Origin: Chloroflexota bacterium
GTDB lineage: Bacteria > Chloroflexota > Dehalococcoidia > Tepidiformales > Tepidiformaceae
Assembly: GCA_016234445.1 (NCBI GenBank)
Contig: JACRBT010000009.1
Span: forward strand, 17,223-81,222
DNA length: 64,000 nucleotides
Direction: 5' to 3'
Positions 15,085-22,932 of the stretch are shown in pieces. The first letter of the stretch is position 1. Each line of letters opens with the position of its first letter. The notes below the pieces were generated by a model. It was given only the letters and a program-made list of their open reading frames with translations, did no database searches and had not been told where the DNA came from. A program made the position numbers and the translations under genes.

Positions 15085-16341
15085 TCAGTCAGCCAGCGGC
15101 CGGGCGCCGAGCTTCCAGAGGGCCTCGACCGGCATCGCCACCAGGTTCTCTCCGAAGGAGACGGTTTCGCTGCCGGTGTAGAGCAGAATTCCGCGCGCGA
15201 AGCGGTCGCCGAGCGCCTCGGCGAAGGTCCGCAAGCCGCGGAAGTCACGAGCGCCGATGGTGGCGCTCGCCTTCACCTCGACCCCGGCCGCCCGCCCCGA
15301 CGGTTCTTCGAGAACGAAGTCCACTTCCGCCCCCGCCGCCGTCCGGAAGAAGGACAGCCGCGTGCGCGTGTCCGCCCAGCCGGCCTGCTTCCGGAGCTCC
15401 TGGAGGACGAAGTTTTCGAGGACCGGCCCCGCCGCTGTCGGGTCCAGGGCAAGGCGCGCGAGGGTCACCCCGGTGACGTGGGCAAGAAGCCCGCTGTCGC
15501 CGAGGAAGAGCTTGGGCGAACGGGTCAACCTCCTCGCGAGATTCCCGGCCCAGGGGTGGAGGGTCCGGACGAGGAAGGTGGTCTCGAGCAGGGACAGGTA
15601 GCGCGTGAGTGTCGTGTAGGGGATGCCGCTGCCGCGCGACACTTCGGCCAGGTTCATCAATGAGGCGCCACGGGCCGCCAGCAGAGAGACGACCCTCGGA
15701 AGGAGCGTCGCGCCCTCGATGTTGGCGAGATCCCGGACGTCGCGTTGGAACATCGTGGTGAGGTAGGCCTCGAACCATGCCGCCCGGCGCGCCGGGTTCG
15801 ACCGGGCGATAACCTCGGGGTAGCCACCGGTTATGGCCCGGCCCAGTACCTCTTCCCGGGAGAGCATCCCGCGCAGGGGCGGGGGCGGCGCCGGCGCGAG
15901 GACAGCGTCGATGAAACCCTCCCTGCACCCTTCGAGTTCCCCTTGCGAAAGCGGCCAGAGCGTCAGCACTTCCATGCGGCCGGCCAGGGATTCAGAGACG
16001 CGCGGGAGGAGCAGCACATCGGCCGAGCCGGTGAGGATGAACCCCCCGGGCTGACGGTCGCGGTCGACCACCTCCTTGATTGCGAGGAAGAGGGCTGGCG
16101 CGCGTTGGACTTCGTCAATGACCACCGGCCGCGCGAGGCCGCGGACGAACCCTGCCGGGTCGGCGGTCGCCGCGGCGAGGGCGGCGGCGTCATCGAGGGT
16201 GATGTAGCGCGCCCCGCTGGATTCCTCGGCGAACTGGCGAACGGCTGTCGACTTACCGCCCTGGCGCGGCCCGACGACGAGGACGACCGGCGTGTCCGCG
16301 GTCGCGGCGGCCAGCTGGTGGAGGATGTTTCTCCGGTACAT
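15085..16341 (-). CDS. AAA ATPase with C-terminal DUF4143 domain
   Basis: A 418-aa protein of the widespread AAA_14/DUF4143 family, whose cellular role is not established. Walker A is GPRQGGKST (residues 24-32) and Walker B is PVVIDEVQR (about 71-79). A sensor-like TGSAD follows. The C-terminal half has the DUF4143 layout with a restriction-endonuclease-like segment, AEVDFVLEEPSG then GVEVKAS. The ATG at 16341 has no ribosome-binding site. It is preceded directly by a strong promoter whose expected start point is the A of the ATG, so translation is likely leaderless. The operator palindromes upstream suggest tight control, possibly autoregulation. It is convergent with ku and has no obvious functional partner. 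Confidence 0.85.
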   Translation of the reverse strand: MYRRNILHQLAAATADTPVVLVVGPRQGGKSTAVRQFAEESSGARYITLDDAAALAAATADPAGFVRGLARPVVIDEVQRAPALFLAIKEVVDRDRQPGGFILTGSADVLLLPRVSESLAGRMEVLTLWPLSQGELEGCREGFIDAVLAPAPPPPLRGMLSREEVLGRAITGGYPEVIARSNPARRAAWFEAYLTTMFQRDVRDLANIEGATLLPRVVSLLAARGASLMNLAEVSRGSGIPYTTLTRYLSLLETTFLVRTLHPWAGNLARRLTRSPKLFLGDSGLLAHVTGVTLARLALDPTAAGPVLENFVLQELRKQAGWADTRTRLSFFRTAAGAEVDFVLEEPSGRAAGVEVKASATIGARDFRGLRTFAEALGDRFARGILLYTGSETVSFGENLVAMPVEALWKLGARPLAD

Positions 16342-16376
16342 GGTGAGATTATCACCACTGAGTGGTGAAATTACAA
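16342..16376 (-). promoter_or_regulatory. Leaderless promoter with embedded operator for the DUF4143 ATPase gene
   Basis: Read on the minus strand, TTGTAA (16371-16376) is followed after 17 bases by GATAAT (16348-16353), then six bases and the ATG. The spacer contains the perfect palindrome TCACCACT-G-AGTGGTGA (16352-16368). TGGTGA half-sites alternate in orientation at 16341, 16352 and 16363, that is every 11 bp. A bound regulator would block polymerase. Confidence 0.6.
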
Positions 16377-16468
16377 GGTAACTCCTCGTCGCTATCCCCC
16401 GTCGTGGTTGCGGGGGCTCTCGGGGCCAGGCCGAATCTCAGACCGTCAGCACTGGCCTCCGGCATCCG

Positions 16469-16521
16469 TGCAATTTCACCACCTAGTGGTGAGATTCTCA
16501 CCGTCGGATGGTGAAATTGCA
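16469..16521. promoter_or_regulatory. Second 11-bp-phased operator cluster
   Basis: Half-sites TCACCA/TGGTGA recur at 16476, 16487, 16498 (as TCACCG) and 16509 with exactly 11-bp steps. The cluster is bounded by a perfect 12-bp inverted repeat, TGCAATTTCACC (16469-16480) and GGTGAAATTGCA (16510-16521). It lies about 100 bp upstream of the promoter-proximal cluster, suggesting cooperative or looping binding by one regulator. It is also just past the 3' end of the secreted-protein gene. Confidence 0.6.
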
Positions 16522-16555
16522 CGGTCACGCCCTCGCCCGATGCGGCCGCCCACGC

Positions 16556-17185
16556 CTACTGCCGGGCGACGTTTGCGGCGATGACTCGGTGGCTGGGCAT
16601 GTGGTCGAAGGTGAGGGCGATCTCGTCGAAGTTGGCCGTCAGGGCCGGGGCGCCGATGTCGGCGAGGAGCCCGAGCTGGACGAGGACCGAGACGGCGTTG
16701 GGCGGCACGGACACGATGCTGGTGATGTCCGTCCAGGCAGACTGAGCCTCGAAGACCCCGCCGCCCATGTTCCCCAGGTACTGGCCGGTGCAGGCGTTCC
16801 CCGCGAAGAACGCGCCCTGGAGCCAGGCGTTGGAAGATCCTGAGTCGACCGGATAGAGGATGGAACCGGCCAGGGTGGCGGTGGTGGCGCCGGCCGGGAC
16901 GGGGCGGCACTGGACGGCGTAGGGGTTCGGGGTGAACCCGGCCTGGATCGTGATGCGGCCGGAGCCGGACGTCCGGGAGCCGTTGCGGTCCGCGGAGCTC
17001 CAGTCGAACGTGACCCCATCCCAGCTCCCGCCCAGCGCCCACGGGGGTGTCGCGGTGTCGAAATGGCCGTTCGCGACCCACGCCCCGGGGTCCAACGTCC
17101 GGGCCTCGTGGTGCGCGAACAAGAAGGCGCCCACTGAAAGGAACGTGACGACAGCTAACCGGCCAGCGACGTATCGCATAGACAT
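16556..17185 (-). CDS. Secreted protein with carbohydrate-binding-like beta-sandwich
   Basis: A protein of about 209 aa starting MSMRYVAGRLAVVTFLSVGA, a signal peptide with the likely cleavage site after HHEA. The body, beginning WVANGHFDT, resembles the start of CBM/galactose-binding jelly-roll domains (NGxF..W...G...), and contains one Cys pair (QCRPVP and NACTGQ). A longer start at 17230 is possible but would place residues before the signal peptide. It is monocistronic. The same N-G/D-F-(D)..W pattern occurs in the N-terminal part of the RHS protein at 46.8 kb, suggesting a common surface-binding theme. Ligand is unknown. Confidence 0.55.
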   Translation of the reverse strand: MSMRYVAGRLAVVTFLSVGAFLFAHHEARTLDPGAWVANGHFDTATPPWALGGSWDGVTFDWSSADRNGSRTSGSGRITIQAGFTPNPYAVQCRPVPAGATTATLAGSILYPVDSGSSNAWLQGAFFAGNACTGQYLGNMGGGVFEAQSAWTDITSIVSVPPNAVSVLVQLGLLADIGAPALTANFDEIALTFDHMPSHRVIAANVARQ

Positions 17186-17302
17186 ACGAACACCCCGGTT
17201 CACGACCTCTCCCGCGCGCAGCGTACGCACGTCGCGGTCAGGGTGTCGAGCGGGCGTGCAGATACCCGCGATGGGCAGGGCGTTGGCGACCGCGCCGCGC
17301 CT

Positions 17303-18175
17303 TCAGATGAGTTGCAGGATCGCCGGGAAGACGGCCACGAGGTCCGGGTAGTAGGCCCAGAACTTCGTGATCTTCTCGCCGTCGTGCTCAATGACGGAGC
17401 AGCCGTGCTGCGAGATCGGCTCGCCATCCTCCCGTTCCGCCGTCAGGTGCCAACGGAGGGTCGACCGGTTGCCGGTGTTGATGACCTCCTCGACCTCCCG
17501 GCGGAGCGTCGGATTGGCAGCGTAGAACCGTTCGAGCGCCGTGGAGAGGCGATCCAGGGGCGTCACCATCGCCCGGCCGTACTGGTGGTCGAGGAGCGGG
17601 TCGGCGTAACAGGAGATGTGGCGTGCAACATCCTTCGCAGCTTCGGTTTCGTAGACCGTCCGGATAAGCCGCTCGCCGATAGCGCTCATGCGTGCCCGTT
17701 CCGTCTCGGCGATGGCGGGACCGGTGGCGGCGGCGCCGTCCCTCCCCGGCGTCCGCACCTGGCCGGAGAGCTGCCGGTTCATCTCGCCCTGGTCGGTGAA
17801 GAAGCGGAGCGCGTGTATCGCTTCACCGTCGTGTGCGCCGATGGCCATGCCGTGGACTTCGATGCGGTTTCCGCTGGCGGGGAATCCGAAGACCTCGCCG
17901 TTGTGTTGGAACACCAACCTGTACTGGTAGACGACGCGGTCATCAGTCGCGTCAATCCACTGGGTTTCGCGCTGTGCGTCTCCCCAGGTGGCGGGCGTCG
18001 TCTTCTTCTCGGCTTCTCGAAACACCGCCGCGCTGCCAGAAGCAAGGACATCTCCGTTCAGAAAGAACGTGAGGCGCGGCGCGAACACCGCGTACATGCG
18101 GTCGTAGTCCTGGGCGTTCTCTCCTGCGACGGACTCCTGGACGAGGCGGATGCCGTTTTCGCGTGCGGTGGTCAT
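17303..18175 (-). CDS. Tandem SnoaL/NTF2-like protein
   Basis: A 290-aa cytoplasmic protein with two NTF2-like halves of about 135 residues. Each has the cone-shaped fold signatures: helices at the start (DYDRMYAVFAPRLTF), then beta strands ending in FWAYYPDLVA or a similar tract. SnoaL-like proteins act as polyketide cyclases, ester cyclases, isomerases or small-ligand binders, so function cannot be assigned. GGAGG precedes the ATG. It is the last gene of a three-gene leftward operon of SnoaL-type proteins, with 15 bases to the upstream gene. Confidence 0.65.
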   Translation of the reverse strand: MTTARENGIRLVQESVAGENAQDYDRMYAVFAPRLTFFLNGDVLASGSAAVFREAEKKTTPATWGDAQRETQWIDATDDRVVYQYRLVFQHNGEVFGFPASGNRIEVHGMAIGAHDGEAIHALRFFTDQGEMNRQLSGQVRTPGRDGAAATGPAIAETERARMSAIGERLIRTVYETEAAKDVARHISCYADPLLDHQYGRAMVTPLDRLSTALERFYAANPTLRREVEEVINTGNRSTLRWHLTAEREDGEPISQHGCSVIEHDGEKITKFWAYYPDLVAVFPAILQLI

Positions 18176-18190
18176 GTGTTCCTCCGTGGC

Positions 18191-18616
18191 CTACGGCTTG
18201 CCAACCTGCGGTGGGCCGACGAGTTCGGCCATGCGCGTGATGAGCCCGTCCTTCACTGTGTAGAAGTCGGCGCAGTCGAGGCTGAGCGTCGCGCCCGCGG
18301 GTACCGACGGCAGGTCGACTGCCGCCACGGCTGACCACGTGTGAAGGATGACAACGCGGTCGCCGTCGGAGACGAGGTCATGCATGATGCAGCGCCGGTT
18401 TCGCCAGACGCGCGATACGTCGGCGTGGTTCTTCCGGATCTCGGCCTTGCCGCTGTGCATCATCCCGTGAGGGAACTGCGCGGAGGGGCGGAACTCCATG
18501 ACCGCGTCCTCCGCCCAGACTTCGAGGAAGCGGTCGGTGCCATACGACTCCGGTGTACCGTCGTTGTAGAGGTCGAAGCTGCGGAGCGCGACGGCCTTTG
18601 GGGAGTTGTCAGTCAT
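18191..18616 (-). CDS. SnoaL-like (NTF2-fold) protein
   Basis: A 141-aa protein of the SnoaL-like family. The sequence starts with a short helix (KAVALRSFDLYNDG), then FLEVWAEDAVMEFRPS, the family's typical helix-strand step, and ends with a strand carrying YTVKDGLITRMAEL. Family members bind small hydrophobic ligands or catalyse cyclisation or isomerisation. The gene is the middle one in the operon, 14 bases after one SnoaL gene and 15 bases before the other. A GGGGGAAA tract precedes the ATG. Confidence 0.7.
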   Translation of the reverse strand: MTDNSPKAVALRSFDLYNDGTPESYGTDRFLEVWAEDAVMEFRPSAQFPHGMMHSGKAEIRKNHADVSRVWRNRRCIMHDLVSDGDRVVILHTWSAVAAVDLPSVPAGATLSLDCADFYTVKDGLITRMAELVGPPQVGKP

Positions 18617-18630
18617 CGGTTTCCCCCGTG

Positions 18631-19053
18631 CTACGCGGGGCCTGGCATCGGCAGGCCGAGCTGGCTGAAGATCGACGCGACGGTGGCTTCCTGACCCGGG
18701 TAATACGCATCGGTCACGAGCCCGTTCGCGACGGTCAGGAAGCCGGTGCCCTCGAATTCGACGGCCCGGTTCGTCGGCGGGTTGCCCATGAGCGGGCCGG
18801 TGTGGGTGGCGGTGGCGCGGGCAACAAAGGCAACGCTGTCCTCACCGACGACCACGTGCGTGAACTCCATTCGCCAGTCGGGGAAGGCCCCGCGCCAGGC
18901 CAACTCGCCCTCGCGCATGGTCTCGCGGCCGCCGTACGCCTTGAGCGCAGCCTCATCCGAAAACAGGCTGACGTACGCCTCCACGTCGGGCCAGCGTTCG
19001 TTGCTCGCCGCCCTGAAGGCCTCGAACACCTTGCGGGTTTCTTCGATTGACAC
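18631..19053 (-). CDS. SnoaL-like ester cyclase-type protein
   Basis: A 140-aa NTF2-fold protein, closest in look to SnoaL polyketide/ester cyclases: WPDVEAYVSLFSDEAALKA, WRGAFPDWRMEFTHVVVGED and VEFEGTGFLTVANGLVTDAY appear in the usual order. The start is GTG (19051-19053), chosen because GGAGGT lies 8 bases upstream. It is the first gene of the three-gene SnoaL operon. The substrate is unknown; the neighbouring epoxide-hydrolase-like gene and SDR would fit small-molecule degradation. Confidence 0.75.
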   Translation of the reverse strand: MSIEETRKVFEAFRAASNERWPDVEAYVSLFSDEAALKAYGGRETMREGELAWRGAFPDWRMEFTHVVVGEDSVAFVARATATHTGPLMGNPPTNRAVEFEGTGFLTVANGLVTDAYYPGQEATVASIFSQLGLPMPGPA

Positions 19054-19186
19054 CTGCTGATACCTCCGGCTCCAGTCGAGACGGCGCGCATCCTAGCACC
19101 GCCAGATCACGTTCACAACAGAATTGTGTTCGGGAGGTCACACAACCGCGCGTTGTCCCTGACAGCCAGGCGCTGGATTCGAAACG

Positions 19187-20152
19187 CTACAGCCCCCGGA
19201 GGAACGCGATCATCGCGGCGTTGACCTCGGCCGGGCGCTCCTGTTGCGTCCAGTGGCCGACCCCGGGGAGGAGGATGACGTCCTTCAGGTCCGTCACGTT
19301 CTTCTGGAGCCCGGCCACCACGGCCTCGCGCCCGCCGCTCATGGTGATCACCCCGTCGCGGTCGCCGGCGATGAACAGCGCGGGCTGCTCGATCTTCTTG
19401 CCCGCCCATGGCCCCATCAGGTCCCAGTTGCGGTCGATGTTGCGGTACCAGTTGAGGCCGCCGCGGAACCCGGTGCGTTCGAACTCGCCCGTGAAGAAGT
19501 CGAGGTCGGCTTCGGTCAGCCAGGGCGGGAGCGTCGCCGGGTCGGTCATGGCGTCGAGGAAGCTGATGGTCTTGGGGCGCGGCTCCGGAGCGCGGACGGG
19601 GATGTCGCCCGAGGCCGAGTACAGCACGGTCCGCAGGGTGCGGCGAACGTCCTTCTGGAATTCGTGCTCGGCCACCCCGGGGGTCTGGAAGTAGAGGATG
19701 TAGAAGAAGTTGTCGCCGTAGACCTGCTTCATCATCGACGTTGGCCGCATGACCCCCCGGGCGCCGGCGAACGGCACGCTCAGGCCGATGACGCCCCGGA
19801 AGACGTCGGGCCGCATCATCGCCGAGTTCCAGGCGACCGGCGCGCCCCAGTCGTGCCCGGCGATGACGGCCGTCTCTTCGCCGAGGGCGGCGACCAGGCC
19901 AACGATGTCGCCGACCATGTGGAACTGGGTGTAGGCGTCGATCGCCTCCGGGCGGTCGGTCTGGCCGTAGCCGCGCTGGTCGGGGGCGACGGCGTGGAAG
20001 CCGGCCTCGGCGAGGGCGACGATCTGGTGCCGCCACGAGTACCAGGACTCGGGCCAGCCGTGGCACATCACAACGAGCGGGCCTTTGCCGGCCTCGGCGA
20101 TGTGCATCTTGATGCCGTTGGTTTCGATGAAGCGGTGGGTAATCTCGGTCAT
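19187..20152 (-). CDS. Alpha/beta hydrolase, epoxide hydrolase-like
   Basis: A 321-aa alpha/beta-hydrolase of the soluble epoxide hydrolase type. Motifs: oxyanion HGWPESWYSWRHQ (about 31-43), nucleophile elbow GHDWG with Asp101, the second acid in the GDRDG region, and the base in GVGHWTQQERP near the C-terminus. An Asp nucleophile (not Ser) points to epoxide or haloalkane hydrolysis; the HGWPxSW form favours epoxides. ATG 20152 and ATG 20161 are both possible starts, and neither has a clear ribosome-binding site. It is divergent from the SDR gene at 20257. Confidence 0.85.
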   Translation of the reverse strand: MTEITHRFIETNGIKMHIAEAGKGPLVVMCHGWPESWYSWRHQIVALAEAGFHAVAPDQRGYGQTDRPEAIDAYTQFHMVGDIVGLVAALGEETAVIAGHDWGAPVAWNSAMMRPDVFRGVIGLSVPFAGARGVMRPTSMMKQVYGDNFFYILYFQTPGVAEHEFQKDVRRTLRTVLYSASGDIPVRAPEPRPKTISFLDAMTDPATLPPWLTEADLDFFTGEFERTGFRGGLNWYRNIDRNWDLMGPWAGKKIEQPALFIAGDRDGVITMSGGREAVVAGLQKNVTDLKDVILLPGVGHWTQQERPAEVNAAMIAFLRGL

Positions 20153-20256
20153 GCCGCGCATGATAGCCGCGCCGGCCGCGGTTCGCAGCCCCTCGCCGCT
20201 CGCCGGCCTCCCGGGTGGCAGCCTATAGTCCTCGCATCAACCACCCGGAGGCTCCC

Positions 20257-21030
20257 ATGCCTGGCCGTTTCGAAAACAAGACCATCATCATCACCGGCGC
20301 GGCGGGCGGCATCGGCCGCGCGGCTGCCGCCCGCTTCGCCTCCGAAGGCGCGAACGTCGTCGCCGTCGACCTCAAGGGCTCGGGGCTGGACGACGTCGCC
20401 GGCGAGGTCGAGAAGGCCGGCGCGCGGGCCATCGGCGTCGCCGCCGACGTGACCCGGAGTTCCGACGTCGAGAACTACGTCGCCCGGGCGAAGGCCGTCT
20501 TCGGCGGCGTGGACTTCTTCTTCAACAACGCCGGGATCGAAGGCTGGGTAGGCCCCAGCACCGAGTACCCGGAGGAGATCTTCGACCGCGTCATCGCCGT
20601 GAACCTGAAAGGGGTCTGGTTGGGGATGAAATACGTGGTCCCGGCCATGCGCGAACGCGGCGGGGGGGCGATCGTGAACACGGCCTCGATCGCGGGCCTG
20701 CGGGCGACGCCGACGATCATCGCCTACGGTGCGAGCAAGCACGCTGTCGTCGGGATGACGAAGAGCGCGGCCGTGGAGTTCGCGCGCGACAAGATCCGCG
20801 TCAACGCGGTCTGTCCGTCGCCGATTGAGACGCGGATGATGCGGTCGCTGGAGCGGGGGATCAACCCGGACCACCCGGAGGAGCAGCACGAGGTGATGGC
20901 CGCGCGCATCCCGCTGGGCCGCTACGGTGAGCCTTCGGAAGTGGCCGCGCTGGTTGCCTTCCTCTGCAGCGCCGACGCATCGTTCCTGACGGGCGGCATC
21001 TACACCGTCGACGGCGGCTCGACCGCCTGA
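20257..21030 (+). CDS. Short-chain dehydrogenase/reductase
   Basis: A 257-aa classical SDR oxidoreductase. The NAD(P)-binding TGAAGGIG is at residues 13-20, NNAG at about 90-93, and the catalytic triad is S144, Y157, K161 (YGASK). Asp38 after the second beta strand (VDLK) favours NAD over NADP. The C-terminus TGGIYTVDGGSTA is typical. The ATG at 20257 has CGGAG seven bases upstream, and a TATAGT box lies at 20224. Substrate cannot be told; such enzymes oxidise secondary alcohols or 3-hydroxyacyl groups. It stands between a divergent epoxide-hydrolase gene and the terminase-like gene. Confidence 0.88.
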   Translation: MPGRFENKTIIITGAAGGIGRAAAARFASEGANVVAVDLKGSGLDDVAGEVEKAGARAIGVAADVTRSSDVENYVARAKAVFGGVDFFFNNAGIEGWVGPSTEYPEEIFDRVIAVNLKGVWLGMKYVVPAMRERGGGAIVNTASIAGLRATPTIIAYGASKHAVVGMTKSAAVEFARDKIRVNAVCPSPIETRMMRSLERGINPDHPEEQHEVMAARIPLGRYGEPSEVAALVAFLCSADASFLTGGIYTVDGGSTA

Positions 21031-21090
21031 CGGGCCGCGCTGTGCCGCCGGTGGCTCTGTCATCGGGCCGGGACCCGGTACACCGGCTGC

Positions 21091-22470
21091 ATGACTCGAC
21101 GCTCCCGCGCCCTTCCCGGCCTTCGCGCCTACCAGGCCCGGGCCCTGCGCAACCTGCTCCGGGCAATCCCGAAACACCCGGGCGCCACCTTCACGGTGAT
21201 GTTCCCGCGCCAGGCGGGGAAGAACGAGGTCCAGGCCTGGCTCGTCGCCCTGCTCCTCCGGGCGAACGTCCACCACGGCGGCGAAATCGTCGTCGCGGCG
21301 CCGAGCTACCGGCCGCAGGCGCGGATCAGCCTCGAACGGGTCCGCCGCCGCCTCGAGCTGGTCGAAGGTTACTTCCCCGCCGCTCCGGCCCGGATCGCCG
21401 GGAACACGATCTCGGCCGGCGGCGCCTCGGCCACCTTCCTGAGCGCCTCTCCCGAGGCTTCGGTGGCGGGTCATACGGCGTCGCTCCTGCTCGTCGGCGA
21501 CGAGGCCCAGGACATCGACGCGGAGACATTCGACCGCCAGTTCCGGCCGATGGCTGCCTCGACCGGCGCGCCCACGGTGCTCTTCGGGACCGCCTGGGAC
21601 GGCAGCAGCCTCCTGGAGGTGGCCGCCGCCCGTAACCGCGAACGCGACCTCCGTGATGCGGCGGCGGGCGCGACGGTCGTGCCCTTCCACCACCAGGTGA
21701 CATGGGAGGAAGTCGCGCTGGCGGTCCCCGCGTACGGCGTCTACGTCCGCGGCGAACGCGACCGCCTTGGCGCCGACCACCCGCTCTTCCTCAGCCAGTA
21801 CGAACTCGTCCCGGCGCGGGGAGCGGGCTGCCTTTTCGGCCCCGGCCCGCTGGCGCGGATGGAGGGCACGTACCCGGTGCTCAACCGTCCCGTCGAGGGC
21901 GAACGCTACGTCGCCGGGCTCGACCTCGGTGGCGAAGGGGCGTCGGCCGACCGCACGGTGCTGACCGTCGCACGGGTCGACGGCGGTCGCTGCGAGGTGG
22001 TCGCCCATGCAAGCTGGCAGGGCGAGGCCTACGACGTGCTCGAATCCGCCGTCCTGGCGCTCGCCTCCCACTGGCGCTTCGAACGGCTTTCCGCGGACGC
22101 GAGCGGCCTCGGGGCGCCGGTTGTTTCGCGGCTGCGACGGGCGCTGGGGGCGCGGGTCGAGGCAGTTGTCTTCACCGGCGGGGTGAAGTCGGCGATGGGC
22201 TATTCGCTTCAAGCGGCGGCGAGTACCGGGTCGCTCGCCCTCCCCATGCCCGACGACTCCGCCGACGCGTGGCGCTGCCGCACCGAACTGCGCGAATGCC
22301 GGAGCGGCCTCCGTGCAGGCGGCGCCCTCTGGTGGGCGGCCCCTTCCGGCGGCCACGACGACTACGTCGCCAGCCTCGCACTCTGCCTCCGCGCCGCCGA
22401 ATCCGTCGGCCCCCCGCGCGTCGCGAAGGGACGAGGGATGAGGGCAGAGGACTTGGGACTTGGGACTTAG
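21091..22470 (+). CDS. Terminase large-subunit-like ATPase/nuclease, isolated
   Basis: A 459-aa protein with the two-domain layout of phage terminase large subunits. The ATPase half has a Walker-A-like PRQAGKNE (residues 39-46) and Walker B LLLVGDEAQDID (about 132-143). The nuclease half has AGLDLGGEGASADRT (about 273-287) and GGHDDYVASLAL near the C-terminus, the expected acidic metal ligands. No portal, capsid, small terminase or integrase gene is beside it. It is therefore a prophage relic or a domesticated protein, and its frame is intact. The start has no ribosome-binding site. The coding end runs into a GGGACTT heptamer tract that provides the stop TAG. Confidence 0.7.
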   Translation: MTRRSRALPGLRAYQARALRNLLRAIPKHPGATFTVMFPRQAGKNEVQAWLVALLLRANVHHGGEIVVAAPSYRPQARISLERVRRRLELVEGYFPAAPARIAGNTISAGGASATFLSASPEASVAGHTASLLLVGDEAQDIDAETFDRQFRPMAASTGAPTVLFGTAWDGSSLLEVAAARNRERDLRDAAAGATVVPFHHQVTWEEVALAVPAYGVYVRGERDRLGADHPLFLSQYELVPARGAGCLFGPGPLARMEGTYPVLNRPVEGERYVAGLDLGGEGASADRTVLTVARVDGGRCEVVAHASWQGEAYDVLESAVLALASHWRFERLSADASGLGAPVVSRLRRALGARVEAVVFTGGVKSAMGYSLQAAASTGSLALPMPDDSADAWRCRTELRECRSGLRAGGALWWAAPSGGHDDYVASLALCLRAAESVGPPRVAKGRGMRAEDLGLGT

Positions 22471-22475
22471 GACTT
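22448..22475. repeat. Heptamer tandem repeat (A/G)GGACTT x4
   Basis: Four 7-bp units (AGGACTT, GGGACTT, GGGACTT, AGGACTT) overlap the end of the terminase-like gene. The unit is one base away from the GGGACTC form of the longer array at 23401-23504. Confidence 0.85.
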
Positions 22476-22665
22476 AGCCTGGCGGGTCGGGGACGCCGAG
22501 CCTCCGGCAGATCTTGCGGACAAGCAGGTCTGCCACTTCGGCGTGGCGCGGGATAGGTTCGCGGACGCCCGTCGCGGGATTCCACCAAAGAGAGTGGCCT
22601 GCGCCTTCCCGCCTCAGTTCGCAGCCGTGCTCACGCAGGTGCCGAACCAGGTCACCACGTTTCAC
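22474..22665 (-). CDS. hicA: HicA-type mRNA interferase toxin
   Basis: A 63-aa protein with a GTG start (22663-22665) that overlaps the hicB stop by four bases (GTGA). The sequence KRGDLVRHLREHGCELRREG then GHSLWWNP and IPRHAEVADLLVRKICRRLG matches HicA over its full length. It includes the conserved GH step that supplies the catalytic His of the double-stranded-RNA-binding fold. HicA cleaves mRNA and is neutralised by HicB. Here hicB is upstream of hicA, the less common order. Function rests on family knowledge. Confidence 0.85.
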   Translation of the reverse strand: MKRGDLVRHLREHGCELRREGAGHSLWWNPATGVREPIPRHAEVADLLVRKICRRLGVPDPPG

Positions 22666-22877
22666 TCCACGGTGACTGTGGCACGTTCGGCACCCTGCGG
22701 CATCGTGGCGAGTCCTTCGTCGCGCAGGTCCTCGAGGAGGAGGTCGATCGCTTGCGCGAGGCTCTTCAGCGCTTCTTCGCGCGTCCTCCCCTGGCCGTTG
22801 GCGGCGGGCATCTCGGGCGAGAACGCGAGCCACCAGCCTTCCGTCTGCTGGAGGATGGCCGTGAATTCGTTCCTCAT
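22662..22877 (-). CDS. hicB: HicB-type antitoxin
   Basis: A 71-aa partial-RNase-H-fold antitoxin: FTAILQQTEGWWLAFSPEMP, GQGRTREEALKSLAQAIDLLLED is the typical HicB pattern. There is no C-terminal DNA-binding domain, so autoregulation would need another factor or DNA binding by the complex. It is translationally coupled to hicA. A TAGAAT hexamer ends six bases before the ATG and no ribosome-binding site is visible, so the transcript may be leaderless, as suspected for the DUF4143 gene. Confidence 0.85.
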   Translation of the reverse strand: MRNEFTAILQQTEGWWLAFSPEMPAANGQGRTREEALKSLAQAIDLLLEDLRDEGLATMPQGAERATVTVE

Positions 22878-22906
22878 CCCCGAATTCTACCACGAGAGCA
22901 AGCCGC

Positions 22907-22927
22907 CCTCGGACCTCGGACCTCGGA
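22907..22927. repeat. Heptamer tandem repeat CCTCGGA x3
   Basis: Three perfect 7-bp units lie between hicB and the OsmC gene. The unit differs from those of the other two heptamer tracts nearby, but the period is the same. Confidence 0.85.
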
Positions 22928-22932
22928 ACTCC

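Noticed and set aside
20149..22356. 735-codon minus-strand frame across the SDR and terminase genes
   Set aside because: It spans two well-supported plus-strand genes and their gap, and has shadow-type composition.
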